Positions 57,101 to 64,000 of a stretch of DNA of 64,000 nt are shown here, one piece after another. Where the stretch lies: contig JACTAT010000035.1 in the NCBI GenBank assembly GCA_014526335.1, positions 2,271,452-2,335,451 on the forward strand. The letters run 5' to 3'. A program made the translations under genes and the position numbers. Under the pieces are notes generated by a model. The model did no database searches. It saw nothing but the letters and a program-made list of their open reading frames with translations, and was not told where the DNA came from. The first letter of the stretch is position 1. Each line of letters begins with the position of its first letter. This DNA is from Chrysaora quinquecirrha (taxonomy: Eukaryota > Cnidaria > Scyphozoa > Semaeostomeae > Pelagiidae).

Positions 57101-58043
57101 GATTGCATGACTGAGATAGTACACACCCTAAGATACTCAGATTTACTCTGCCATGGGTTAGCAGTCCTGGATAAATCTTTCACTCAGAGACCAGAAGAAG
57201 AAGATAACCCAGCTACAACAAACTGTCTCAGACATCAAAATGTTCTAAGATTTTGTCTAGGGGTGATTAAGTGCTTGACGTTTGGTACATATTACAAGAC
57301 CGTCAGAAGGAATCTCAGATTGGGGGGGGGGCTGAACAACTGAAAAATACTTGATGATGTAATGACCCAGCCCCCGCTTCTGACAGCCCTGTGACAAACT
57401 GTCACCAGTCGAGTGTAATGGGGGTTTGGAAGCAGAGTCCCTAATGTTACCAATTAAATAATAGGGAAACTAGACAAAAGAAGTGTCATTTCAGTTTGAG
57501 CAGAATTACAGAGGGAAAAGAAAGTTGGGCTAACCAGAAGTTGGACAAAATGTCTTGAAAGCTTATGTATACTTACGCATAATTAGATGTGTAATCTCCT
57601 TTCCCTTTCTTTATTGAAACTGAGGTAACCTTTCCAATCGTACTAAAGATATCCGCCAGTTTGGCCTGAAAAAAAGCCATTCTTAAGAATATTGTCGAAA
57701 ATGAAAATAGTTCAACCTTTGTTGAAGGATTAGGCTTTGAACAGTTTCTGATGTGTGCCTTAAAAATCAGTTTTCAAGTTAAGTGTTTAGAGTTGTCTTC
57801 TGCCAAAGTGACTTGACCATATTTGCAGAAGTTGACAGTGGTAAGTTGGCAATGTGGCGAGTTGACTTTTTACCCAAGGCATACCAAGAATTGAGATTAC
57901 CCAGCTACACAACACCAGTTTTAAGAGCTGTTTGCAAAAATCACCTCATCAACTGATTGTGGAATTCTGGCAACATAGACATCAAATGTTTGCTCATCTT
58001 GTTTGCTGTTGGAAGACCCAAAGCCTCCTTTACTGCCAAACAT
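32647..58043 (-). CDS. RRM-Tudor-coiled coil-pseudokinase protein (STK31/TDRD8-like)
   Basis: About 34 coding exons read from ATG 58041-58043 to stop TAA 32647-32649. Nearly all junctions keep phase with GT-AG borders; the problems are confined to exons 2-4. The protein of roughly 1,160 residues has an N-terminal partial RRM, a Gly/Arg-rich linker, an extended Tudor domain, a long helical coiled-coil region, a C-terminal kinase-like domain and an acidic tail. Tudor, coiled coil and divergent kinase in this order define STK31 (TDRD8), a germ-cell protein of vertebrates linked to PIWI/piRNA complexes; Tudor domains bind methyl-arginine tails. An RRM is not part of vertebrate STK31, as far as I know. 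At least nine introns each carry a small RNA in sense orientation, so the transcript also serves as a snoRNA host. A germline role is inferred from the family. Confidence 0.87.
33110..33215 (+). repeat. (TTAG)n microsatellite
   Basis: About 20 GTTAGTTA-type units, partly degenerate, in the last intron of the pseudokinase gene. Confidence 0.85.
34235..34468. mobile_element. 234-bp MITE with GTGGAAAT ends
   Basis: The left end CCATTTCCACTTCGTTCGCA and right end GCGAACAAAGTGGAAATACG are inverted. The interior repeats TTCGC/GCGAA motifs. No protein. It lies in an intron of the pseudokinase gene. Confidence 0.7.
35831..35905 (-). ncRNA. Intronic C/D-box snoRNA, copy 1
   Basis: Minus-strand RNA with closing stem ACCTGGCT/AGTCAGGT, box C GTGATGA, guide TGGGAATCTCT directly before D' CTGA, a C'-like GTGAAGATA and box D CTGA. 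It lies in one host intron (35523-35999) in the host's orientation. The D' guide is the same in all seven copies. Confidence 0.82.
36572..36645 (-). ncRNA. Intronic C/D-box snoRNA, copy 2
   Basis: Closing stem CCTGACT/AGTCAGG, box C ATGATGA, guide AATGGGAATCTCT then D' CTGA, C'-like ATGAAGATA, box D CTGA. Sole small RNA seen in host intron 36427-37455. Confidence 0.85.
38770..38841 (-). ncRNA. Intronic C/D-box snoRNA, copy 3
   Basis: Closing stem GTCTAAC/GTTAGAC, box C GATGATGA, guide AATGGGAATCTCT, D' CTGA, C'-like ATGAAGATGA, box D CTGA. Lies in host intron 38577-39430. Nearly identical to copy 5. Confidence 0.88.
39597..39679 (-). ncRNA. Intronic C/D-box snoRNA, copy 4 (divergent, canonical C')
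   Basis: Closing stem TTTCAAC/GTTGAAA, box C AATGATGA, the same guide AATGGGAATCTCT but D' reads CTGC, then a canonical C' TGATGAG and box D CTGA preceded by GAGTTGATCCGT. This copy is longer and may carry a second, D-box guide absent from its siblings. It lies in the 291-bp host intron 39512-39802. Confidence 0.78.
41036..41250. mobile_element. MITE, CAAACATTG family, diverged copy
   Basis: Starts TTGGCTAAAAGATCAAACAT followed by TGTTG. The right end is poorly preserved. It shares an intron with snoRNA copy 5 but does not overlap it. Confidence 0.5.
41559..41630 (-). ncRNA. Intronic C/D-box snoRNA, copy 5
   Basis: Closing stem GTCTAAC/GTTAGAC, box C GATGATGA, guide CAATGGGAATCTCT, D' CTGA, C'-like ATGAAGATGA, box D CTGA. 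Lies in host intron 40818-41891. Confidence 0.88.
43543..43612 (-). ncRNA. Intronic C/D-box snoRNA, copy 6
   Basis: Closing stem GTCTAAC/GTTAGAC, box C AATGATGA, guide TATGGGAATCTCT, D' CTGA, degenerate C' GTGAAGACA, box D CTGA. Lies in host intron 43142-44103. Confidence 0.85.
44890..45008 (-). ncRNA. Intronic H/ACA-like snoRNA, copy A
   Basis: The minus strand folds as two hairpins. The 5' stem is CCCTTGTTCCTC with GAGGACAAGGG. A hinge contains ATATCA (H-box pattern ANANNA). The 3' hairpin has TGCAGGC with GCTTGCA. The tail ends AAACACCT, with ACA three bases from the end. It lies in host intron 44194-45221. A second copy at 46657-46777 keeps the fold with paired changes. Confidence 0.72.
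46337..46590. mobile_element. MITE, CACTCTTTTTT family, copy 3
   Basis: The left end CACGTTTTTTTATAAGAA and right end GTTCTTATAAAAAAAACGTG are inverted. It ends about 65 bp from the H/ACA copy B. Confidence 0.6.
46657..46777 (-). ncRNA. Intronic H/ACA-like snoRNA, copy B
   Basis: Homologue of copy A. The 5' stem is TCCTTCTCATTCCTC with GAGGTAGAAGGA, the hinge contains ATATTA, the 3' stem is TGCAAGC with GCTTGCA, and the tail is AAACACCA. The 3' hairpin is almost identical to copy A. It lies in host intron 46110-47337. Confidence 0.72.
49212..49284 (-). ncRNA. Intronic C/D-box snoRNA, copy 7
   Basis: Closing stem TTGAC/GTCAA, box C AATGATGA, guide AATGGGAATCTCT, D' CTGA, degenerate C' ATGAAGAAA, box D CTGA. 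Lies in host intron 48712-49390, far upstream of the other six. Confidence 0.83.
49877..50040 (+). repeat. tRNA-derived SINE
   Basis: The head has GCGGCCTCGTCGTGTAATCC and a B-box-like GGTTCGAGCCC. The body, GTCACAGCCAGTGTCGAGG and CTGACACTAAATCA, is shared with the copy at 300-460. Confidence 0.6.
51151..51535. mobile_element. AATAAACGCC repeat element
   Basis: Repeated (A)TAAACGCCGCCCTC units in two clusters (51170-51290, 51450-51530). TTTTCTCTAATAAACGC at the left is inverted as GTGGCGTTTATTAGAAAA near 51,290. ACCGTAT occurs near both outer ends. Related fragments (AATAAGCGCCC, AATAAACACCC) lie at 31.2 and 35.07 kb. Confidence 0.55.
51590..51680. mobile_element. MITE, CAAACATTG family, fragment
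   Basis: AAACATTGTTTCTCAAACAT and AACAAAACATTG motifs match the family, but the ends are lost. Confidence 0.4.
52930..53290 (+). pseudogene. Short LINE RT 3' fragment
   Basis: RPVMTYDSEAWIKSTKKN resembles the conserved YGSETW...KK block after the reverse-transcriptase core, and SWKDAIMKMYK resembles the terminal GRPR.SW..D block. Several frame breaks. It directly precedes the longer LINE, in the same direction. Confidence 0.5.
53300..55585 (+). mobile_element. 5'-truncated RTE-like LINE retrotransposon (inactive)
   Basis: It starts within the end of the endonuclease domain (GADIASDHNLVMTT carries the conserved SDH). The reverse transcriptase follows: LKNGKAAGFDNIPSELLKHG, WTKSLIIPLPKKGD, NYRTISLISHPSKVLLKVIN, KKAFDRVW, VRQGCILSPCLFNIFLEQIM and the active-site FMDDIDLIAG. 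Then come FQYLGSTLNAD, LYGCESWT, RCFRRILGIT, WFGHVTRQN and GRRGRGRPRNTW. Frame breaks occur near 54,350, 54,465 and 54,738. The element ends in ATGAC repeats (55557-55580), typical of RTE-type 3' tails. It is antisense inside a host-gene intron. Confidence 0.85.
56025..56215 (+). repeat. tRNA-derived SINE
   Basis: A-box-like TGGCACAGTAGTTAGCATGC and B-box-like GGGTTCAAGCC are about 35 bp apart. The tail has ACCCAGGTGTTTGAATGAGT then ACCTGG. Located in an intron near the Gly/Arg-rich exon. Confidence 0.6.
56660..57310 (+). pseudogene. Unidentified coding relic, possibly a processed copy
   Basis: The plus strand is open almost continuously across three frames with two slips. NCQLFKLASVAGLKVSSAQL shifts near 56,734 to DDSASVYTCQPGTTTVTVRG and FLKLPVHLRKV, running to about 57,060. 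It then shifts to KPVVKQQPSHLDCMTEIVHT and LRHQNVLRFCLGVIKCL, ending near a G9 run. The sequence reads like a helical repeat protein but I cannot name it. It lies antisense in an intron of the pseudokinase gene. Lack of introns suggests a retrocopy; a real exon of a nested gene is an alternative. Confidence 0.35.
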
Positions 58044-59585
58044 GGTTAGAGCAGTCAGTTCTGTGAAAATTAAAGACAATTAAATATGAATAATCATTAA
58101 ATACTTTGGGAAAGCACACAGTTTGGATTGGAGATGGTTTGGGATGGGGGCCTCAGGTTTCTTGGCTTTGAATTTGATCTTGTACAATACAGTGGTCCTA
58201 TTCAGTAATGTATAGATATATCTTTGTGCAACAGTACAAGTGTTAAGTTGCCCATTATCCTCCAGGTTCAGAAAATGATGAGTGCAAGACCTTCGATTAG
58301 GCTAGTCTAGATACCTAGGCTAAGCCACTGCCATTCGACGGAACACACAGACGAAAGAAATGTGATTTGACAGCAGGCTTCATGGCAGAGTTGGCCTTTC
58401 GTACGAATCTTAAACAATAATTTTGTTAATGAGGTTATTCATTTTTATAAGATCAGGGCAATCGAAGTAACACTGATGGGCCTGAGAAACGAAACACTAC
58501 CAACTAAAATACTCACAAGACAGTTGTCGGAGGAGCCACAGGAAAGGAACAAGAAGATGAAATGAAAACCTCGTGCATTGATCCACATGCGCACGCAGGC
58601 AGGAAGCACATGGAGCTTGGAGCTATGAAAATTAGGAACAGTGGAACAATCAGGAAGGATCACAGACGCTGGAACTCACTGAATCATGGAATCACGGGAA
58701 CATTGTTACTATGAGATATCTATCATAGTTCTTCCAGCCAAAATTACAGCCAAAAGCTCGAGACAAAAACCCTCTGCACGTTAAAGTGCTTTGAAAAAAC
58801 TGGCAATTTTTCTTCCTCATCTCAAATTCCAGTTTTCTGACTTTGGATCTCATACTTTTCATTACGCACGTAGCTCTTTAAAAAATTTTCATAAATTCAA
58901 AGTTTATGTATCCAGGTTTTAACTGTAGGCCCAGTACGATTTGTGATTGTCATGATTTTCTAGAAATTAGTCCTGTGTGGCAATATTGGCAACAAATATT
59001 AATTATGTGCCTATTATTGTCTTTTTGTACCATTTTGTCTTGTTCCTTACGACATTGTATTCTGAATAGTTTTGCCAATATATCCAATGATTCCCCTTAT
59101 TTTGGGAAAAAAGGAAGCACTGGAGTAACGAAAGTAGTAAATCGATAGAATAGCCAATTTTTTCCAACAGACCTTGTTCAGATTATTTTGTCCGAGATAG
59201 GTACATGTGATCATGGTGATAATGATTTTACCAGATACGGATGATGATGATGCTTTTGATGCTGATAATGATTATGGTTTGTGGATGTGATGATTTAGAT
59301 GATAAGAAACTTGGCTTTTCACATGAGCACACGATACAGCCAAATATAAAACCGTCAAAGTCAATTTCGTAGTTTACTTGTATCTTACCTATTCTTGTTA
59401 CGCTAATAATGCATAAAATGCATAAAACGATATTGTCTCATAATGAAGAAAACAAGAATGTTATGTAATTTTTAATGAATAGAGGCATAGACTTTTGCCA
59501 TAGATGAGTAATATTTTCATCTAAATAATTGACGGACAAGAGTTCTTAGTAAAAAGACTTAAAGACGCATCCAGTCGCAGCTTAA

Positions 59586-61386
59586 CCCTTTCCTGCATGA
59601 TGTTGCTCTCAAGCAACAATCTTTTGACGCTGCGCAGCATCTGCGCAGGAGCCTTTATTTTAAATTTTGCTTTGTTTTCTTTCAAAACACATATTGACAA
59701 TGCTATCTGTTGCTGTAGTAACATTATACCATGGATACATGAGGATTTACAGAGCTTTGAATTTTGGCCTAAGCAATGGCGGCCATTTTTTCTCAAAGTG
59801 CAACTTCGACATCCTGTCACTTCTTACCAGGTAATTATTTCTTTCTATAAAAAATGTTTTCATATAGAGCTAACCTTATTTTAATAATATATAACAGTGG
59901 TGAACATTGTTGGGTAACCCTCTGTGGAAGCAGACCCATTTTTAGATTGTTGCTCCAGAGCAACATCATGCAGCAAGGGTATAGAATTAGGCCACTTAGG
60001 CCATGCCTAGGCCATACTTTAGCTGGATTGCTTTAGCTATAAATGTATCTGCCATCAGTCATAAGGCATATTTCAAGTACTCTAACATAAATTTTACTGA
60101 TTTTGCACAATTTTCAGACATAAATTTAAATTTTTAAATGAAAATTTCTTTCATTTTAGGAAGTACTATGGTATACACCGTATCCATCATGGTGTGAAAC
60201 AAATAAAGGTACTTGAAATGGGACCTCAACAAACATCTTTCATTCATCAGAATAGATGACAAATATGTGGAACCAGATGACTGCAGCAACATTAGCAGAG
60301 TTTGAAAAGATTTGCCAGAACAGTATGTACGTCAACTGAATCAACGTAGCTACCGGATGCGGATAGCACAGGTATGCTTAGAAGTAATGCAGAAGATAAT
60401 AGACCAAATGGAATGGAACAAGCAAGGAAGAGATGAAATCAAGAAATCATAATACAGTTGCATCATCCTGGAAAAATTAACATAATAACACTCTGGTCTG
60501 TGGAGGGTGGCATGTGCACAAATAGGATAAACAATAGAACAATAGAAGAGAACAATAGAAATGCAGTTTTGCATGCATGAGATCACAACGAGAACTGCCA
60601 TACTGGATTTTACTGATCATTGTTTCACCCTCAGAAGATACAGGGGCATGTTTTCATTGATTTGGGCTCAAAATAATATCCACTTGACCCAAAGTAATGA
60701 AAAATCCAAGGATAATCGTCGTCCCTGTAAGCTACCAAGGACACAAAAAAGTTACGATATGAAGCAGTACATGCCTTAGAAAATGCCTTAGATGTGAAAG
60801 AGCAATCTATTTTGCATTATTTGTGCAGCAAAACACATAATGCTATACAGAAAAAGGCACAGAATGGTGTCTGACCAGTAGCGTTCATAATAAACAAAAG
60901 CCTTCCTGGTGGCCAGTGGACTTTTCTATTAAAAAATCTACAAGTATGGTAAAGAGCTGCAATTTCAAGTTCCTACTGATTGAGGATATGAACATAATAC
61001 CCATATAAGGGTTTTTATCTGTCATTTTATTGATGTAACAGACATGATTTGATCAAAAACATGGTATCACAGCATCATATATAATTTTGAAATTGTTAGG
61101 AAATGGTTGTAAATTTGCTTTATGAGATGAAAACCAACTGCCATTGATATGTTTTGTAAGTATTTTGCTTAAAAACAATGTAGAAATCTCAACTGAGATC
61201 AATACTTTTATTGCCTTATTATACCCTTGCCGCATGATGTTGCTCTGGAGCAACAATTCAGAAATGTATCAAAATGTAATTTTTTTCAAATTTTTTTGTT
61301 CACTTGAGAAACTGGACCCAAAATACATACAAATCTGCAAGAAAATAATTTTTTCCTTGAAAAACAAAAATTCATGCAGGAAAGGG
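59586..61386. mobile_element. piggyBac-like TTAA-flanked repeat block
   Basis: The outer ends CCCTTTCCTGCATGA are exact inverted repeats directly flanked by TTAA (59582-59585 and 61387-61390), as piggyBac-type elements are. Two inner ends, near 59,979 and 61,224, carry related CCCTTGCnGCATGATGTTGC ends in opposite orientation. Three of the four ends have a small hairpin of the type GTTGCTCTGGAGCAAC; the right outer end lacks it. So the block is either one element with subterminal repeats or two MITEs (59586-59979, 61224-61386) around unrelated DNA. No transposase was recognised. Confidence 0.6.
60222..60452 (+). pseudogene. Possible cytochrome bc1 subunit 7 (UQCRB/QCR7) relic
   Basis: One frame reads DLNKHLSFIRIDDKYVEPDD, a TGA stop, then KDLPEQYVRQLNQRSYRMRI and KIIDQMEWNKQGRDE. 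Landmarks fit UQCRB/QCR7 in order: NK...DD...E...(A)xRLPE...R.(Y/F)R..RA...(I/L)LP..(E/Q)W.K..(E/D)D. The stop falls where an Arg/Lys is normal and could be a decayed CGA. The spacing before the YR motif is four residues too long and the N-terminus is unclear. Similarity is weak. Confidence 0.3.
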
Positions 61387-62689
61387 TTAATACGTTTCAA
61401 TTTTGATAGGAAAGCTTTCGTCTTATACACGGAAAACTGCATGGGAAACTGCAGCTTGAAGGCGGACCCCAAGCACGTCAGAGTGGGAAAATCTAAATAA
61501 TTCAGAAAAAAGAGCAAACCGCATGGGTCAACCTTGAACACAAGTTAATGAAACGCTGGAAATTATGAAATTGACTTGGTGCTTGGATTGTTCAATGGTG
61601 AATCGACATTCTGAAGTGTTTGTCATCAAGCAGGTTGACAGATACAACGATCGATTACGAAAGCATAACTCTTAGCAGTTGTGTTTCGATTTATTTAAGC
61701 TTCTTAATATCCATTTATTTTAATTAGAATTATCATCATCTACACGGCTACTGGATGCATTTTTAGAGTAAATATCTGGGTCACAATTCTCGGAACGAAG
61801 AACGAGTGAAGACTCTCATTTCGAAAGTGAATAAATAAACCAGTTTCTAGACACAGCTTTCTGGTTGTTTATGAATAAAGATTTGAATCATATGTATGTT
61901 TTTTAAGGTAAATATTTTTCTACTTATCCATGAAGTCTTTTTTTAACAAGCAACTTGAGTCAGGGCAAGCCCTTAAAATTTCTTAAAATATCGGAGATTT
62001 CAGCCGTCAGAGTTGCCAATGAATTGCTTAACTTTTAGCAAGATGTATAATTTTAACAACATAGTTTAGACAAGTCAATTATAGGGCTTTTCCAACTAGA
62101 ATTTTCGTTAAAATTGACAAATTTTGCGATAATGTATAAACAAAGCGATTTGAACTAAGAAGGATTTCGATAGCAAGATTAATTCTTGCAGTGAAGTTGC
62201 TTACAGCTTTTTGCTGAGACCTCGAGTTGCTTGACATATTGTAATCCCAGTCCTACAGTTTCATATTGACCGGTTGCTTTGCTTATCAGGAAAAGTGTAG
62301 ACATTGTGTTGATATGAGAAAACTAGAGTTAGAGAGATTTATCTGCCTTCAATGCCATGCAAGAAAGTAGATGTGGTCCGCACTGATACCACGAGCAAGC
62401 TGGATTAGACCACAATACCACATCACCTTCGGGTCAGCTTGGCCAAGTGGTGGGCGAGTCGCAGTCGCAATTTATGATTGTGGGCTAGGTTCCAACCTGG
62501 ATCAAACTTGATAAGGAGAGCGAGGAGAGTCACCAAGTCTCTGTAATTCTAGGCAAAAGAATCACGATGTGTGGTCACATTTTGGAAGGACTGGGGTCTC
62601 ACTGCTTAAATTTGCCCTGGGCTATGCAGCGGACACCCTGTGCTAAGCACAAAAACCAATACCTTACGAAGACTGCAGGTGTGTGTGTG

Positions 62690-62815
62690 CCTAACTGACT
62701 GACTGACTGACTGACTGACTGACTGACTGACTGACTGACTGACTGACTGACTGACTGACTGACTGACTGACTGACTGACTGACTGGCTGACTGACTGACT
62801 GACTGACTGACTAAC
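62690..62815 (+). repeat. (CTGA)n microsatellite
   Basis: About 30 nearly perfect ACTG units, giving a spurious Ser-Gln-Val frame on the other strand. Confidence 0.95.
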
Positions 62816-62986
62816 CAACTAAATAACTAACTAACAAACTAAATGAATAACTAACTAACTAACTAAATGAATAACTAACCAACTTAATAACTAACTAACT
62901 ATCTAACTAGCTAACTAACGAACTAGCTATCTAATTAGCTAATTAAGTAATAAATTAAGTAACTAAGTAAGTTACTAACTAACTAG

Positions 62987-63019
<33 letters not shown>

Positions 63020-63159
63020 CAAATAACTAACTAATTAACTAACTAACTAACTAACTTAATAGCTAATAAACTAACTAACTAACTATGTAACTAACTACTA
63101 ACATACTAACTAACAAACTATCTAACTTACTAACTAACTAACTAACTAACTAACTAGCG

Positions 63160-63190
<31 letters not shown>

Positions 63191-63198
63191 CAATTAAA

Positions 63199-63240
<42 letters not shown>
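62816..63240 (+). repeat. Degenerate (CTAA)n tract
   Basis: Over 400 bp of CTAACTAA units with many substitutions, continuous with the preceding CTGA array, suggesting one unit mutated into the other and expanded. Confidence 0.92.
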
Positions 63241-63356
63241 GGCATAGCAACTTCACTCTGAGCGCCAAAATCTCAGATGTTTCATGAATCTTCGAAGACT
63301 ACTAATTACATAAAAATTGCAAATGATCTTTATTTTCATACAGAGATAATGAGAAA

Positions 63357-64000
63357 ATGGGAGTACGTTCTGTGAAAGACAAGAAGGCACAAGAAGAAAA
63401 ACAAGCACTGAAGAAAATCATCACAGAGTTCCTTATTCAGCTGCTTTTTACCTTAATCAGATACGGCACACAAGTTGCATTTATCATAGAAGCATTAGAG
63501 TTCGAAAGAAAGCTTAGAGCATCAGTTGGATCAAAGGAACCTTACAAAGCTCTTAACATGACTCAGAAGGTTTACTACTGTGTTCCTCAAACGTGGAAAG
63601 CAGATGATATCTCTCAAAGCACAGCACACTACCGTGGTATCGTGTACACGTTTCTATTTTTTCTTCTTGGCTCTTCAATAGTCGCTATTATACACATTAT
63701 GTTATGGATTATTCTGCTTATTCAACTTATACGTCAAGAAGACTACGAAATGAAGACTTTAAAATTAGCTTCCACAGTGAGAACGAAATTTGGATTTATA
63801 GAAAACATCGTCCATGACATGCCGTTGACTGCATTCGCAACAGAAATATTTCTAGCTAGAGCAGGCCCTAAGGGTCTGACGTGCTTATTCTGTGCATCAA
63901 ACTCTCTATGCATCGAAGATAAGTTCGTGAAACAAATTGTTACTACTGCTTCAGGGTCCTGGCTATTTCATTGTGTGTTATAGCTCTGACAACAGCATGG
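63357..64000 (+). CDS. Unidentified multi-pass membrane protein (partial, 3' end off window)
   Basis: The ATG at 63357 sits in GAGAAAATGGG, 14 bp after a TTTTCATACAG acceptor, so a 5' UTR exon probably precedes. The frame encodes a Lys-rich N-terminus, a hydrophobic segment (IITEFLIQLLFTLIRYGTQV, about residues 21-45), a Cys-containing loop, a strong membrane helix (YTFLFFLLGSSIVAIIHIML, about 96-122) and a motif block (FGFIENIVHDMPLTAFATEI, then ARAGPKGLTCLFCAS). A TAG at about 63,981 closes the frame. The adjacent frame reads LAISLCVIALTTAW, a plausible next membrane helix, up to the window edge, so one base is probably missing near 63,960. I do not recognise the family. It could be a lineage-restricted transporter or receptor-like protein. 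Confidence 0.6.

Larger units (their letters stand above)
55748..58060 (-). other. RRM and Gly/Arg-rich exons of the Tudor/pseudokinase gene
   Basis: Exon 57945-58060 holds the start codon and MFGSKGGFGSSNSKQDE, then FDVYVARIPQSVDE (RNP2-like strand). Exon 57577-57665 encodes AKLADIFSTIGKVTSVSIKK. A candidate 32-nt exon, 56507-56538, encodes VTYRKKDAQA, which completes an RNP1-like NYVTY only if the preceding intron uses a GC donor. Exon 55748-55979 starts in frame as GGDSSGGFGSSGF, then must shift by one base to read SNEKSATRGGFSARGRGG, FGRGGLSTSSSGF and onward into the Tudor exon. A missing T in the TTTT run near 55,940 would restore it. The last RRM strand was not found. Arg-Gly motifs are typical RNA-binding and arginine-methylation sites. 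Confidence 0.65.
58061..63342. other. Gene-free, repeat-rich right flank
   Basis: Includes the promoter and 5' UTR side of the pseudokinase gene (58.06-58.7 kb; the coding exon opens with an acceptor, so a 5' UTR exon should lie here). The rest holds the TTAA-flanked repeat block, a tRNA-derived SINE at about 62,420-62,585 (A-box-like TTGGCCAAGTGGTGG) and long simple repeats. No other gene was recognised. Confidence 0.45.

Noticed and set aside
62606..62818. Minus-strand frame of Ser-Gln-Val repeats
   Set aside because: Generated by the (CTGA)n array; not a gene.

Overview
The window is nuclear DNA from an animal, probably a non-vertebrate. Every convincing gene is split by GT-AG introns and belongs to an animal family: a RUN-domain RUFY protein, a BMP type I receptor, an SLC7 amino-acid transporter and an STK31-type Tudor/kinase-like protein. 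The AT-rich sequence, 1-2 kb introns and many small inverted-repeat elements, SINEs and RTE-like LINE pieces would fit a cnidarian, but the phylum is inferred, not shown.

Layout. 1-2.9 kb: 5' part of a RUFY1/2-like gene on the minus strand, running off the left edge. 2.96-4.23 kb: broken hAT/ZMYM-type transposase. 5.6-6.3 kb: a 700-bp near-perfect foldback element. 10.6-24.4 kb: a BMP type I receptor on the plus strand in six recognised exons (ectodomain, membrane span, GS box, three kinase exons); the signal-peptide exon was not found. 27.2-29.0 kb: an SLC7 light-chain-type transporter on the minus strand with one apparent frame slip. 32.6-58.1 kb: one long minus-strand gene of about 34 coding exons (about 1,160 residues) combining a partial RRM, a Gly/Arg-rich linker, an extended Tudor domain, a coiled-coil region and a C-terminal pseudokinase. 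53-55.6 kb: an RTE-like LINE inside one of its introns, antisense. 59.6-61.4 kb: TTAA-flanked piggyBac-like repeats with a degenerate coding relic. 62.7-63.2 kb: long simple repeats. 63.36 kb to the right edge: the first exon(s) of an unidentified membrane protein.

The most interesting system is in the introns of the Tudor/pseudokinase gene. Seven introns each carry one sense-oriented C/D-box snoRNA of a single family (boxes C, D', D, a closing stem, and an invariant guide matching a conserved LSU rRNA segment). Two more introns each carry one copy of an H/ACA-like RNA whose stems differ by paired, structure-preserving changes. So the gene looks like a host for at least nine small RNAs, one per intron, which its protein-coding exons do not reveal.

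Frame breaks in three otherwise intact genes (about 28,600, 55,940 and 63,960) can each be explained by one missing base in a short homopolymer. I read them as probable assembly indels rather than gene death.
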